64,000 nucleotides of DNA from Sorghum bicolor (taxonomy: Eukaryota > Streptophyta > Magnoliopsida > Poales > Poaceae), in assembly GCF_000003195.3 (NCBI RefSeq), contig NC_012870.2:12826501-12890500 (forward strand). Direction: 5' to 3'. Positions within the stretch are counted from its first letter, which is position 1; each line of letters starts with the position of its first letter. The notes beneath the pieces were generated by a model. The model saw only the letters and a program-made list of their open reading frames with translations, was not told the origin of the DNA and searched no databases. This document shows, piece by piece, positions 10,367-23,390 of the stretch. The position numbers and the translations under genes were made by a program.

Positions 10367-13343
10367 ATGAACATCTTCAAGAAGAAGGTCGACCCCAAAG
10401 GTGCGGTTACTCACTCTTGGATTTCCTTTGTCGCCGGCGCTCGCGGGCCTTCAGGGATCCGCGAGAAATTAGGGGAAATTTCGCCGCCGTTCTATTTGGC
10501 GCTCTCTGCTGCTTGGCTTCGGTTATTCGGGGGGTGGAAATGCCGTTTCCGCCGTCCGGACTCCGGAGGCGAGGTTCTCCGTGGATTTCTGCCTCCGCAG
10601 GACACGGGTGGACGGAGGCGGCCTGGTTGGGGTTAGGGTTTTAGGGTAACTTGTGCATTTTATTTTTTGTGGGAGGAGTGGAGGAGTCAAGCGTTCCGTT
10701 ACGCGCTGCGGGTTCTCCGCAAACTCGTTGGGGGGAAAAAATTGCGGATCACAAGCTTCGGGTGCTGAACCCACTGCTATGCTTATGAATTGCTGTTTGT
10801 TTGCCACTTGCAGAGGCTCTCAGGACCAGCAAACGTGAGATGGCGGTCGCCACGCGGGGTGAGCAACTGAGCACTGCTGAATGCTGATCAATTGTTTGCC
10901 ACTGCTGATGATTTACTGTTAGTGTTGGCTGCATATTAGTTTGCATTGCTACCCAGGCATCGTGGAAAATTTCAGGGATTGCTGACACATTTGCTAGTCG
11001 AGCTATGTTATATTGAATCAGACTAGCACATGTTCATGAATCTGGGATATAGGTGGAAGCTTTTTTGTAACTTCTATTGTTACAGATTTGGCATACCAAA
11101 TTACAGTAGCTCTTCAATTTAAAGAATGGCGCTTAGGTAGCAGCCCTTTTAGCCTTTATTTCATATTGCTCTCTGTTGATGCTAAAAAGTTCAGCAATTG
11201 CTACCACACTTGCTACTGGATCTTTGTTATATTGATGAATCAGATCAGCAAAATATCATAAATTTGGTAAATCAGTGGGCATTTGATAGTTTCTCTTGTT
11301 ATAAAGTTCAGAAATTAGATTGCAGCAGCAACCCTTCAGTTTCAAATTAGGTTACATGATTCACATCCGTGTGCTAATTTTCTGACACAAACTCCGTATT
11401 TTACATATTTTAGGAGTTGAGCGAGAGATTGGTTCCCTGCAAATGGAGGTATGCAGTATACTGTTTGAAACATTTTAATATAATAACTACAATTTGAGTG
11501 GAGGCATGAAGTGGTCGTGTTAAATCTACCATTTTCTGTTATCTCAAGATGCAGTTTTTACTACAGTATCCTGTGTTCTTTGAATGAGTCTTGCTGATAT
11601 CTATGGTCTGACATAATACAATGGTTACCAAGCCTTAGCCACAATCTAGAAGCAGAAGCCACAGCGTGTCATGGCATGCAAACTATCTATGTGCAAATTA
11701 TAATGTCTACTGTTCGTGATTTCATGGTTGTAATTATGCAGGAGAAAAAGCTGGTCGCAGAGATAAAGAAGACTGCCAAGACTGGAAATGAGGTGAGTCT
11801 GTTAGAAAGTTGAGGGAGATCCCAATTCTCTTCATCCTATGTACTGATGACAGATGATCTGGTTTTCTCAAGGCCGCAACCAAAATATTAGCTCGGCAAC
11901 TTGTCAGGCTGCGGCAACAAATCCTCAATTTGCAAGGCACACGGGCACAGATTCGTGGAGTAGCTACTCACACACAGGCATGGCTACCTTCCTTTCTTTT
12001 TTTTTGGATTTCTGTTCTGATTGCGGACAAGACTAACTTGTGATTAACACATCCATTCGTTATTTAGGCAATGTATGCCGGCACTTCAATCTCTGCTGGA
12101 ATGAAAGGTGCAAGCAAAGCTATGGCAGCAATGAATAAGGTAAGATGGAAGACAGCCATGTTAGTTGTTATTCAGTATCAACTATCAACACATCCTCTTA
12201 AGAAACTTTTGCTTGTGAACTCTTTTTGGACTATCATCTAAGTGACTTCTATATTTCACTGCACATTTCAGCAAATGGAACCGGTGAAGCAGATAAAGGT
12301 TATGAAAGAATTCCAGAAACAATCAACACAATTGGACATGACGGTAATAACATTGACACTGTGCTGGCTTGTTTATTTTACTTCAAAGTTCAAAGCTGTA
12401 ACTTGTCATATAATTCATGCATGGCCCACTGACATGAATCAATTAGAGCATTGTAAAAGCATTAGAAGACATATCAAAGTCGAACAGGTTTCAACATGAG
12501 TCCTGATTGATATGTCTCACACATTTCAGTTTTTGATTGAAGCTTGTATCCCTGACATAGAACAGTTACCATTCACAAGCTCGCAGAACCTCTTAGCATC
12601 CTAAAAATATTTGCAGCTTGCTAGTGTGCTAAACTATAAAATGCGATAGCAAGTTGTTAAACTTTTCTGAGGGATCAGAGTTCAATATCAGTCTAGGACT
12701 GTTATATCAAAAGAATGTTGTTGTAGGCTTATAGCTGTCTCACATTGAAATGGCCGTTACCATGCAGCTCGAGATGATGTCCGATGCCATTGATGAAACA
12801 CTTGACAAAGATGAGGCGGAGGAGGAAACAGAAGAGCTTACAAACCAGGTAACCTAAAGTTCTCAGAATACCACCTTGCAAAGAATTCTGCTTTGATTTC
12901 CACCATATCACGAAAAATTCATCCATGGTATGTCGGGTATGCAGGTCCTTGACGAGATTGGCGTGGATGTGGCTTCTCAGGTATGCTTTCAACAGATGGC
13001 AGTTGTCTGTTGTTCAGATATTGAGCGAGCCTTAATTTTGACTTACCGTTTGCTTTCGGCAAAATGTAGCTTTCTTCGGCTCCTAAAGGGCGCATCGGAG
13101 CAACTAACAAGAAAGTCGATAACAGTCACGCACGGTATGCAAATGATTTTTCAACTGACAACACTATGCCATTTGAATTTAGGTCTGCCCACTGTCTCTG
13201 CATGTTGCCTTTGTTGTTTCTGAGCAAATTGTGGTTTCTGCAGTAATCCTGCAGCTCCTGCGAGGAACGTGGCGGCACCACCCGAATCCTCTGCTGAAGT
13301 CGACGATCTGGAGAGGCGATTGGCATCTCTGCGCCGTATCTGA
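10367..13343 (+). CDS. VPS2.2: ESCRT-III subunit VPS2.2/CHMP2-type (231 aa, 11 exons)
   Basis: Snf7-family ESCRT-III protein of the VPS2/CHMP2 type, expected to polymerise on endosomes for multivesicular-body sorting and membrane scission. Coding exons: 10367-10400, 10814-10858, 11414-11448, 11742-11792, 11873-11977, 12068-12139, 12272-12343, 12768-12848, 12945-12980, 13070-13134 and 13244-13343; all join in frame. The N-terminus MNIFKKK, the basic first helices (KREMAVATRGVEREI, LARQLVRLRQQ), the acidic stretch (ETLDKDEAEEETEEL, about 148-162) and the C-terminal LERRLASLRRI are hallmarks. The last is a MIM1-type motif that would bind the Vps4 MIT domain. Length agrees with Arabidopsis VPS2.2 as I recall it (about 220 aa). 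Oddity: the intron after exon 5 begins GC (CAG|GCATGG), a GC-AG intron. The gene converges with RECA, about 870 bp between stop codons. Confidence 0.93.
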
Positions 13344-13499
13344 GTCTGAGCCGCTGAAGAAAGAACTTGTTTGTAATACTACTAGTAGTTATTCATCTAT
13401 CTATATGTGTAAAGTTGTTTATATGTGTAAGGAAACAGCGAATTGCAAATGATACGGTTTAATAACCTACCTAATGCTTTATTTATTTTGATTTGAAAA

Positions 13500-14216
13500 G
13501 TAACTGCACAGTCAACCTAATCGCAAAAACCAGGGCGGAATCATACGAAGGTTCGCAATTGCGTCACAGACCTTCATATAGCTGGCCGAGCCCACCCGGG
13601 CTGGGCCTCAACCCATTTACGCACAGGCGCACAGCAGCAGCACACCCAACACAGTTTGACGACCTGCAAGGTTCAGTCATCTGCTGGTAACTTTGCTAAA
13701 AAAAAACTGCCGGTAGGTAGCGGCCTTTTACAGAACTCCACTCGTTTAGATTTGGGATTAGCATGGAGCAGGTGCCTGGCATGCTCATCGACGGCAATTC
13801 CAAAAAATAAAAAATAAAAAACCGTTGGTAAGGCAAGCATTTGCACCTGATCCTTCGTTGGAGAGGAATTTACAGCTCATTGTAATATTACAAATCTGCC
13901 CTCCACAGATCTCATAGTACCATTATCAAGTCAGGTTGAACACATGCAGATGTGCAGATAAAGATTAGCTTCATTTAACTGGAAATATCAGTTCCTTGGT
14001 TATTACACTAAATACCCACACAAATTAAATCATTCTCAGTGAGTCAGTGGTGGCACGCGTACAACACATCAGTCAAACTCCCCTCCAAAAGCGCCCACAC
14101 GCCTGCATATTGGTTGATTACCTCTGATAGATCTTCTGTTATCTCTAAGACAAGCCCAGAATTATGGTGCTTGACGGCTTCACAAGTGTTCATCTTTGGA
14201 ACCTCGTCGTGTGCCA
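13500..14216. other. Intergenic/3' UTR space between convergent genes
   Basis: Holds the 3' UTR of VPS2.2 on the plus strand and of RECA on the minus strand. No additional gene seen. Short plus-strand ORFs here overlap RECA exon 13 on the opposite strand and are not credible. Confidence 0.6.
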
Positions 14217-17200
14217 TTATTGCTCATCGTACACTTGTTCATCTTCAGTTGATGATGTCTGCCCGAAAGCTAGTAGGCTCATATGTCTGGATCCTTCTGG
14301 TATCATAGCACGAACCACCTGCACAATCATCAAGCATGTCTGAGGAATAGGATATGAACAAAGACACTAGTGCCCACAAGTATAGAAAGAAAACTAACAG
14401 TTCATCAGATGATTGATATCTATAAATAATTTTTCCTATATGTAACATATTGATATTAAGGAAACAATAAAAGTGAGCATGGCTCTAGTGTTGAATCCAA
14501 GAAGTCCTGATAAAAATCGACATTATAACATATTTTTATGACAAGCCTGTAAAAGACAAATATATGCTTGAAAGAGATTGTATGATCAGATCACATAAAG
14601 AACATATACATGTAAGCCTCTAGTTTGAAGCTTTAAAGCAGCGAAAAATGGATTTGATTGAATCTTGTCAACTGTAGCAGGCTCATGCAGAAAGCCCAGG
14701 CAAAATCCAGCAAACCTTTTCTATCTCATCGCAGATGGTTGGGCTCTCTCGGAGATACTGCAGTGCCTTTTCTCTGCCTTGGCCCAATCTGAGCAATTGT
14801 TCAAGCAAAAAAAAAAAAGCGCACATATCAAAGCTACATCAATACATGGAGAAAATCTTTTGACCAAAACATGAAGATAATTCTACTGTAACACTGATCT
14901 CCTACCAACCTAAGTACCTAAGCAATGAGGCAAAAGGTAAAGTAGAATGATACTGGCAAGGACAAAGTAACTCCCTAGTTTGAATCGAAGTAATATCTGT
15001 TGTTTAAACAATGGTATCAATTTCTGAATATTTGGATTTAATTCTGATACAGTATGATCAGAACGTCTATTAATGATAACTAGAAGTTCTTTATCTAATT
15101 ATCAGGACAGATTGATAACAGAAGGTCACTACTTTTGTCCAGCAAAGGAGGGGAAAAAACTCACATCTGCATTTAATTTTTAAAATAGTTTTAGATCCTT
15201 TACTTGGAAAACTAAATATCAAGAAGGCTCAGATCTTGAGTTATCTTATTATTATATATTGTAAGCACAAAAAAAGAGTATTAAAAGAAAAGGAATTGAG
15301 GCCTTTCCATGGGTCTCATATAATTAGCCCAAATAGGTTAAAAAACATATGAAAATGGAACAAAGAAAGATTTGTCAAAGTAATATTGCTTTCAAAACCA
15401 AATGACATGTAAAGATAGCTCCCATAAGAAATATATTTTTTAAAGCTCAATTATTCACTGAAGATTAAACTCTTCTAAAGCTCCCGGCATACCTTATATC
15501 TTTGTAACTATACCATGAACCCTTCTTTGCAACTACATCCATCAGCTCAGCACAATCAAGAACGCACCCCTGCCCAATATTTTGTTTAGTGTATGATACA
15601 ATGACAAAAGGCTAAAAAATTATAAACTTACCAACTTACTAACACCCTCCCCAAAAATGATTTCAAATTCAGCTTGCTTGTAGGGCCTAGATACCTTGTA
15701 AAGAAGGGGAAAAAGGATATCATGCCTACTGTACAAGTGTCAATCATAAGTACAGAGCAAGAACTACACAAAATTTGGACATACTTTACTCTTCTGCACT
15801 CTGACCCGAACCTTCACACCAACATCTTCATCTCCCTTGGGCTTAGTAAAAGAAAAACAACCATAAACAATCATTCCCACCTCAACTTTCAGGATAGATG
15901 AAATTTACTTTATTGATCTCACAGATTTTATCTTCCCAATGGGCCGTATCTCAAGGCGGACAGATGCAAAGAATTTCAAGGCTATCCCTCCACTAGTGAC
16001 TTCAGGATTTCCATAGAACACTCCAATCTGTTGAATACCAAATCCATCAAATGAATCAACAAAATGGAAATAAGCAATTAGCTGGGAGTCAATGTAACTG
16101 TTTCAGTATTATTACACCTTGTATCTTATTTGATTCAAGAACATAAGAGTACAGCCAGCCTTTGAGGCATTCCCTGACATCTTTCTCAATGCTTGACTCA
16201 TCAAACGAGCTTGTAGACCCATCTGTTGCATCCCTATCTCACCCTGAAAAACAGATAAATTACATTGCCAATGCAGCATTTCATACAGAATTAGCGCAAA
16301 AGAAAAAAAATGGGAGAGGGGCATACTTCAATTTCTGCACGTGGAGTGAGTGCTGACACCGAATCGATACAGATAAGATCTATTGCTCCAGATCTGCACA
16401 TACGGTCCGCAACTGATACACAGTAAGAATATGTTAGCATTTTTTTCATCTAAACAAAGATCTAAATATATAGTGATAGAGTGATCTTCAAGGTTAACAA
16501 ATGAAGGAAGAAATTGTACTGACATACAAGCCCACAAACAAAATAAAACAACACAGCATGTACAGGCTTAACCCAGAATGCTGTCCACTTTGTGTCCAAG
16601 AGGAGGAATCAATCAACCATCTCCTGGTTGAATGTGTTTTCGCTAGGGAGTTTTGGTTTATTTTGCTGCGGCAGGTCGGTCTCCGGGCCTTGTCGCCACA
16701 ACCTACTGAAAACTCCTTCCTTGATTGGTGGGAGACAGCTAGTAATGCTACTTCTAATATGGTAAGGCAAGGGGTTAATTCCATAATCATTCTGGGGGGC
16801 CTGGATTCTTTGGAACCATCATAATAGCTGTGTTTTTTATGGAGCGGCTCCTAGTGTTGCTGGGAATTTAGTAGTGGCTGGGGAGGAGCGCCGGTTGTGG
16901 ACCACGGCAGGAGCTCGAGGCCTTTCCCTCTTGTCAGCCCATCTCCCAGGAGATTAGTGCTTTGGGTCTGTGTGGGTCGTTTTGCAGCCAGCTTAGGTGC
17001 GTCTGTGTTTTGGCTGCTGTAGTTTGTGTTGTGTGAGTGAGTTGTGTTTGGGTGTCTTGTAAGTGTTGGGTTCTTATACCGTCTTTCTTCTTAATACAAT
17101 GAGATGCAGATCAACTGCGTTTTTCGAGGAAAAAAATACTTATACTTCTCAAAATCCAGTATGTGCTATCATTTTATTTGAGAAGAAATACCAATTGCTG

Positions 17201-20200
17201 GCAAAATTTCAACACTACAAGTAGGGTTGTAAATGAGTACAAAATGGTAAATTATATGTGAAAATACAAAAGCATGTCCAGATCACTGGACAGCCTAGAA
17301 AATAAATATTAATATGTATTCATATCAGATGATAATCACTAAATTTGCAGTTTCTAAATCTCCACCCTCCATCCCAAAAAGAGTTCAATTCTAGCTTTTC
17401 CCTAAGTCAATCAATCTCAAGTTTGACTAAATCTATACAAAAAATACTAATATGTCCGGTACCGAATAAGTATCATTAGATTAATCATGGAATATATTTT
17501 CATAGTAAACCTATTTGGAAAATAAATGTTCATACTATTTTCTATAAACTTAGTCAAACTTAAGAAAATCTGACTTAGTCCAAACCAAGAATTGCACTAT
17601 TTTTTAGGGCGGAGGCTGCAACTAATACCATCTCAAAATGACAAAGTAAACCTTCATGGGCCATGGCAGACATCTGCCAAAAGAAAGTTTATACAAACCT
17701 CAACTGAATGAGGCTTATTTAGGGAAGAAAAATTATTGCACTATCAAGCCATCTCTGCAGGACTCTCATATGTTAAATTTAGATATAGGATCCTAGAGGA
17801 TGAATATCAAACTTGAGTGGAACAATATATGAATTGAGACAAAAACTAAAAAGGATGAATATGACTCTATGAGTCCTTTACTAGATAAAATCTGTAGAGT
17901 AAATGAGTAATACTAAAGTAGAGGGAGGATCAATATTATGCAAAGAAGCATTAAGCCCTGTATGTGTGAAATGGATTACTTTCTAGTGCCATCTCTCCAT
18001 TGTCAGGCTGGCAGACAATCAGATTTTCAATATCTACCCCAAGAGCTTTTGAATAAGCTGGATCAAAAGCATGCTCTGCATCGACAAGCATGGCATTTCC
18101 TCCGAGCTTCTGCATATTGGATATTGAACAACTTTTATTGCCATAATTGTTTAATGCTAGATCATAAAAAGTAGTCATTACTAATAATAATAATATCACA
18201 AACCTGTACTTCAGCTATTGCATGCAAAGCCAGGGTAGTCTTTCCACTGCTCTCTGGACCATATACCTGCAAGGTTTTACAAATGAAATAATTTAAAGAT
18301 AGGAGATCAAAATCCAAAATACAGGTAAGACCACTAAAGTGTTTTGTACAAATCATGGTTTGACCTGAATGTGCTTAGATCAAAGAATGAATGAACTACA
18401 CTAGCTGTATTATTGCAGAAAGCATAAAATAAGAAATTACCTCCACTACTCTTCCTTTTGGAAGGCCACCGCCCAGAGCAAAATCTAGTGTTAGACAACC
18501 ACTTGGGAATGTCTCACTGGGTTGGAGACAGTAATAATCAGAATAATAGAAATACAGAACAAATGTGAATACTAATGAACTTTTCAGTGAAGAAATCAAG
18601 AAACTACAAACATACACAAAAGCACCACCAGCACTGCCTAATCTTGTAACACTTCCTTTTCCAAAAGAGCTGTTTATGTCATTCATAGCTGCATCAAGAG
18701 CTTTTTGCTGCAGATGAAATTGTGAATAAATATCTCTTAATGACAAACCAAAGCAACAAGCCAATAATGTAATACATCACTATTCAAAAGGTACAATACT
18801 ATTTCACAAAGATATGTCATCCATTAAAAGAAGGTGAAGAAGTGTGAGATACCCAAATGCCTTTCCAATTCAAGATAGCTGTGCTCAAGAAAAGCAGGAA
18901 TAAACATCCAAACGAAACACCAATGCAAGTATATCTGACAGCAGTATTGTCAACTTTTCAACCTAAGTGGATCGAAGTAAAGAGTTGTCTTATTGAGGAT
19001 AAAGACTACTAGTGTTCCTGATCAGATCAAAACCTATGGGTTGCAGCATCTCACTTGATTCACATTATGTCATCACAGTTCCAGTATGTCTGTGACTAGC
19101 AATAGTACAGCAACTGATTTTGTGCATTTTGAGTACATAGCAGCAAAACAGACTCGAGTAAAAAATTGGGGATCACGATGTTGATATGGATTTAATTTAG
19201 CTTCTCCTACTCCAATGTGGGACTCATCTCATAATGAAAATCCAAACCCTCCCTCCTTTTTATCTCACCAAAAATGAGGCATAGCACACTGCTCTATCAC
19301 CTCTCCTTCCTCTTACATGTCAGATAAGATCATAGATATATATTGTACTAATAGGCAAACATGCCATTTTGTTTCACCTGGACTGCTGCAGTTCACAGGA
19401 GTCCTTGCATTGACTTGAGGGATTAAATTCCTCTGTAGTAGTTTATTAGATGAATGGTGTGTAGTGCAACGGAATGCTTCTCCCAATCACACTGAAGACG
19501 TTCATACATTCTCCCAATCACACTGAAGACATTCATACATGTTTGTCTCTATTTGAAACTTTTGAAGTTCATATCTCATAATTATTTTTAGTTCAACTGG
19601 TCAATGGCATAACAACAGGACCAATTAATCCGATAGATTACTAGGATAGAAACCAAATACTTAACAGTAAGACAAGTCCGCCCCTGATGCATGCAGTAGG
19701 GGGTCAAGCTTGTTAAATTTCCCATGCGATTCATTTGATATACAAGCGCAGGCTATAAGCATAGCACAGTGATGCCTTCCGTTCCTATTGACAAGCGTAG
19801 CAACAGAAGTTCACCGCAGCTGGAGCGCCACTTCGCACACCGTGTGCTAGATGCAATGCAGTGACAACTCAAGGGATAAGAACACTAACAATACTCCACC
19901 GCAGCAAACACCGCGCCGCACTCTGAGTTCTGGACCTCATACGTCGGCGCGAAGACGACAAAGAGCGGTTCTCACGGACTGCGTCTCACTCGTTCGACGA
20001 AATGCCAGAGGACAAGAAGAAAGGGAGGACAAGCCGAAGAGGGGAGCAATAGAGAAGTAAGAGGATATATTCTTACGCGGTCGACGAGGCGAGGGTCGTC
20101 CTCTCCGGAGAGCGCCCCGTTCCCACCGCCGGCGACGAACTCGCAGCGCAGCCGCCGTGCGCGCGCCGTTAGGCCGCCTGCCGCGGCGCGGGGCGCGGCG

Positions 20201-20274
20201 CGTCTCCGGCGACTACGGGCTGGAAAAGAGGGAGCGAGATGGGTGGCGGTAACAGTGGAGACGGCCATTGGCAT
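14217..20274 (-). CDS. RECA1: Plastid-type RecA recombinase (415 aa, 13 exons)
   Basis: DNA strand-exchange ATPase of bacterial type for organelle recombination and repair. Exons from start to stop: 20077-20274, 18616-18707, 18441-18516, 18204-18266, 17980-18109, 16327-16412, 16118-16243, 15923-16027, 15785-15841, 15632-15694, 15493-15569, 14716-14788 and 14217-14318; all phases close. Residues 1-66 are Ser/Arg/Ala-rich like a transit peptide. Walker A is GPESSGKT (125-132), Walker B ends LICIDS (D203), then [20 protein letters not shown] (loop 1) and NQIRYK (252-257). The core follows plant RECA1 (plastid) more closely than the mitochondrial paralogues, from memory of the family. Start: first ATG at 20274; a second in-frame ATG at 20268 is possible. 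A LINE fragment sits in the 1.57-kb intron between exons 5 and 6. Confidence 0.92.
16511..17137 (+). mobile_element. 5'-truncated LINE in RECA intron
   Basis: The plus-strand ORF at 16501-16824 carries a zinc-binding segment typical of the region after plant LINE reverse transcriptase (zf-[21 protein letters not shown], then REFW). A noncoding tail follows, ending in the grass LINE 3' signature (TCTTAATACAATGAGATGCA) and a short poly(A) at 17129-17136. It lies antisense to RECA within the intron between exons 5 and 6, so splicing removes it. I could not identify a target-site duplication. Confidence 0.75.
17360..17617. mobile_element. Degenerate Stowaway-type MITE in RECA intron
   Basis: The left end CTCCACCCTCCATCCC and right end TTAGGGCGGAGG resemble eroded Stowaway (Tc1/mariner) termini. 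The interior carries paired TCAAGTTTGACTAAA and TTTAGTCAAACTTAAG segments like the intact copy at 21668-21927. Confidence 0.6.
19480..19540. repeat. Short tandem duplication in RECA intron 1
   Basis: Two adjacent ~31-bp units (CTCCCAATCACACTGAAGAC followed by A/GTTCATACAT). Differs at one base between units. Confidence 0.85.
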
Positions 20275-20498
20275 GCGTGGCTCCGCTCCAAGCTCGAAGG
20301 CGGCGGCGAGCGCCCGCGGGGAGAGTGGAAACTGGAAAGGGAGAAGAAGAGCCGAGCAAGATAATAGGGGTGGCCGAACACCTCGCCTCGAGATTCGTGA
20401 GACGGTCGGATTTCGGGATTCGGATGGGAGCATTGCGCGATCGTGATCCTTTGAATCCGTGACCGATTCCTCTTTGGTTTGAATACCTGAATAAATTT

Positions 20499-20808
20499 GG
20501 CCTTGTTTAATAAAAAAATTTACGAAATAGACCCGTAGCACTTTTGTTTATACTTCTTCAGGTCCATTTTATCTGACGTACACGCATATCAAGATTCAAA
20601 CCTGATAAAATAGACCGGATGGAGTATTTGACAAATATTGTCCAATTATAGATTAACTAGGCTTAAAAGATTTATATCACAAATTACAGACAAACTATGC
20701 AATTAGTTATTATTTTTATCTATATTTAATATTTTATGCATACGCCGTAAGGTTTGATGTGATAAGGAATCTGAATTTTTTTTGCAAAATTTTTTAGTAA
20801 ACAAGACC
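20499..20808. mobile_element. Tourist-like MITE carrying a nested Stowaway
   Basis: Family termini GGCCTTGTTTAATAA and AGTAAACAAGACC flank a body identical in layout to the copies at 5633 and 6712, but it is interrupted at 20551-20626. Flanking triplets are TTT on both sides. It lies upstream of the RECA start codon. Confidence 0.8.
20553..20624. mobile_element. 72-bp Stowaway MITE nested in a Tourist MITE
   Basis: Imperfect inverted termini CTTCTTCAGGTCCATTTTAT and ATAAAATAGACCGGATGGAG are flanked by TA on each side (20551-20552, 20625-20626). Removing this segment and one TA restores the GTTTGTATTTGAC-type core of the host MITE. Confidence 0.8.
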
Positions 20809-21667
20809 TTTGTATAAATCCCCAGGACGAGACACGAGTTGAACGCCCAACATGTTTAGAACTGTCCATGTGTTCTAAATTATATATAGCTCACTTTCGT
20901 TTCGTTTTAAATTAAATTTAACTAACTTTAACCATACTTTAAGAATATTTTGATACCTACTAGTTCAAAGTCATATGAAGAATCTAATGAAATAAATTTG
21001 GTCGGTTTGAATATGAGAATCAGTTCCCATTCTCTAAAGAATCGCTAGAAACTCTGCCAATCAGTCAAAGGCAATATGATTCTTATTTTGTATATGCTCT
21101 AGAGATCAAAATCACCTCTAGGGTAGTTTCTCCTTATTCCGATTCTGATTCTTCCTTTCATACCTCCTCTCTAATTTAGAAAAATTTGTAGTGGCCCTGT
21201 TCAAAGAGAGACCAATTAAACTGCTTTATTGAACATTGTTCTTCGCCCACAAAAGAATTACCATTTTTTGTAAAACTTATATATATATATTTATGATTTT
21301 TTATACAAAACAATTACTTTCACCACCCTCTACAGATCAGATGCCGGCCAAGATTTTTTTTCTCTACCAGATTCATGGCATTATTTCTACGACAACATAT
21401 TCGCATGCTGACTTTGCTGACCGGACGCAGAACAATGGCATTTCGTGGCGGCAAAGAGGCAAGGCCAAAGGTATATTCGGATCAAATTAATTTGGAATCC
21501 TGGCCGCGTTTACTACACCGCTTGGTCGTTTTGGACGTTTTTCTTGACGTGTTATTTCCTTCGGTTGATAATTGATAGTATACTCCGTATATTATAACAA
21601 AAAAAAATCTGTCTTTTACTTGCTCCGTAAGGCTATGACTACTAAAACCATTCCGTATTAGTATGTA

Positions 21668-21927
21668 CTCCCTCCGTTCCAAATTATAAGTCATTCCAAG
21701 AATCTTGGAGAGTCAAAGCATTTTCAAGTTTGACTAAAAATATAGAGAGAAATATAAAGATTTATGTCATGAAATAGGTACACTATGAAAATATAACTAA
21801 CAAAGAATCTAATGATACTTAGTTGGTACCAAAAATATTATTATTTTGCTATATAAATTTGGTCAAACTTGAAAAACTTTGACTCTCCAAGATTCTTGGA
21901 ATGACTTATAATTTGGGACGGAGGGAG
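21668..21927. mobile_element. Stowaway MITE (260 bp), intact
   Basis: Starts CTCCCTCCGTTCCAAATTAT and ends ATAATTTGGGACGGAGGGAG, a near-perfect terminal inverted repeat, flanked by TA (21666-21667 and 21928-21929). Subterminal inverted segments (CATTCCAAGAATCTTGGAGA) extend the fold-back. Confidence 0.93.
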
Positions 21928-22397
21928 TATCATATATGTCAACGCTCGTGTGTCATGTGTGTCATCCAACGAGTAGTACGGATGGAGTGGATAATAACGC
22001 TACAACGCTAATAGGTCTTGACGTTTCTCCAACGTATTCTAGAACGTTAGAACCGTAGAAGGTAGAACCACACCACACGATCAGTGATTACGTTGAAGGT
22101 TTGTATGAAAGGTCCGTCCACTTATTATGTTATATATATAGTTTTGCACCTAATAAAAACTAGTGGTATGTTTCCTTTTACTTTCTGTTATGAAAACCTT
22201 ATTATACTATCACTTAAAAGAACCTTATTCTGGGACGTTTGATTGCAGCGCTTGACTAATTTCTAGGCTCTTAACTAACCAAATAGGCTCTCAGTGTCGC
22301 TATTGCATTAAGCCACAAACTGAAAATAGCTCAGTTAGTTTCCTGTGTGCATCAAAGTGTGAACTGAAAGTAGCTCATAAAAGTAACATAGTCATAA

Positions 22398-22700
22398 GGG
22401 TGTGTTTGGTTAGGCTGTGAATTTTGGAAAAACTACTGTGAGCTTTGAGCTTTTGAAAAGCTGCTGTGGGATGTGGGTTTTGAGAAATCCAAAAGTCATT
22501 TGGTTGGTCACTTGTGGCTTTTGGAAAAAAACTGAACGGATCCCAAAAGTCAGTGAAAGCAGAGGGTGAGGTGCTTTTGGATTTGTACTACGAGAAAAAG
22601 CTGCTTTTGGGCAAAAGCACTTGTGGCTTTTGGGCCCTTTGGTTGGCTTTTGGCTTTTACAAAAGCAAAAGCAGGTTCAAAAGCCCAACCAAAGAGACCC
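22398..22700. mobile_element. MITE with GGGTGTGTTTGGTT termini (303 bp)
   Basis: Termini GGGTGTGTTTGGTTAGGC and GCCCAACCAAAGAGACCC are inverted. TAA flanks both ends (22395-22397, 22701-22703). The interior is rich in GCTTTTGG / CCAAAAGC inverted segments that would fold strongly. Confidence 0.75.
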
Positions 22701-23390
22701 TAAGTTTCTTGTGGTGGATTCTACTCATTTAGGTGCTTATACTTTTCTAGATTTAATTATTATTGTACAAATATTCTATATATAACAATGGTCCAACATT
22801 CAGGTGTGGTTTTCTAGTCTTGGATATCAAGTTCAAGCTACATGTACATGTGTCACGCAAAATTTGTGTCATTTTATCTCGTATACTCATTATGCCAAAC
22901 TAGCATAACATCATTTTCCATATGCTCTGGTCGGTGGTCGCTCCATCACTGCTTTCTCCAAAACAATTTTATAGTTATCTTATTATTAAGTGAAGCATGA
23001 CTAAATTATGAAAATAGTACGGATCAAATAATACCATTAGATGTTCTATACTCTTTGCTATAGATTTAATAAAATGAAACATAATAAAAAATTGAGTTAA
23101 GATAACTCTAGGACCTTTCTTTGGCCTGTGCCATCTGGAACGATCACATCTTTGAACCCACGGCATCGAAGGGTGGGTCTGGAAAACAAGCCCAAAATTC
23201 AAAGAGGCGCGTGGTTTATTGCTTTTGCTTTTTAAAACTCGTGGTTTATCCATATCGCTAAATCTAGCGACCCCCTCTGGTCTGCTCGGCTTGGGTACCC
23301 TGCACTGCACGCGCGGAGGAAAAGGCAACGAGAACGAAGAGGCGTCCCCGCGACCCCATCCAAGCCGCGTGCGCCTGCGCGTGACAAACT

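Noticed and set aside
12226..12499. Plus-strand ORFs spanning VPS2.2 exon 7 in other frames
   Set aside because: They read through introns and out of the conserved frame; the spliced model explains this region fully.
16480..17160. Target-site duplication for the LINE in the RECA intron
   Set aside because: I compared bases before 16511 with those after the poly(A) at 17137 and found no convincing repeat. The insertion is older, or its 5' boundary is misjudged.
19212..19232. USE-like GTCCCACATTG on the minus strand
   Set aside because: No snRNA sequence follows at +70; probably a chance match in intron 1 of RECA.
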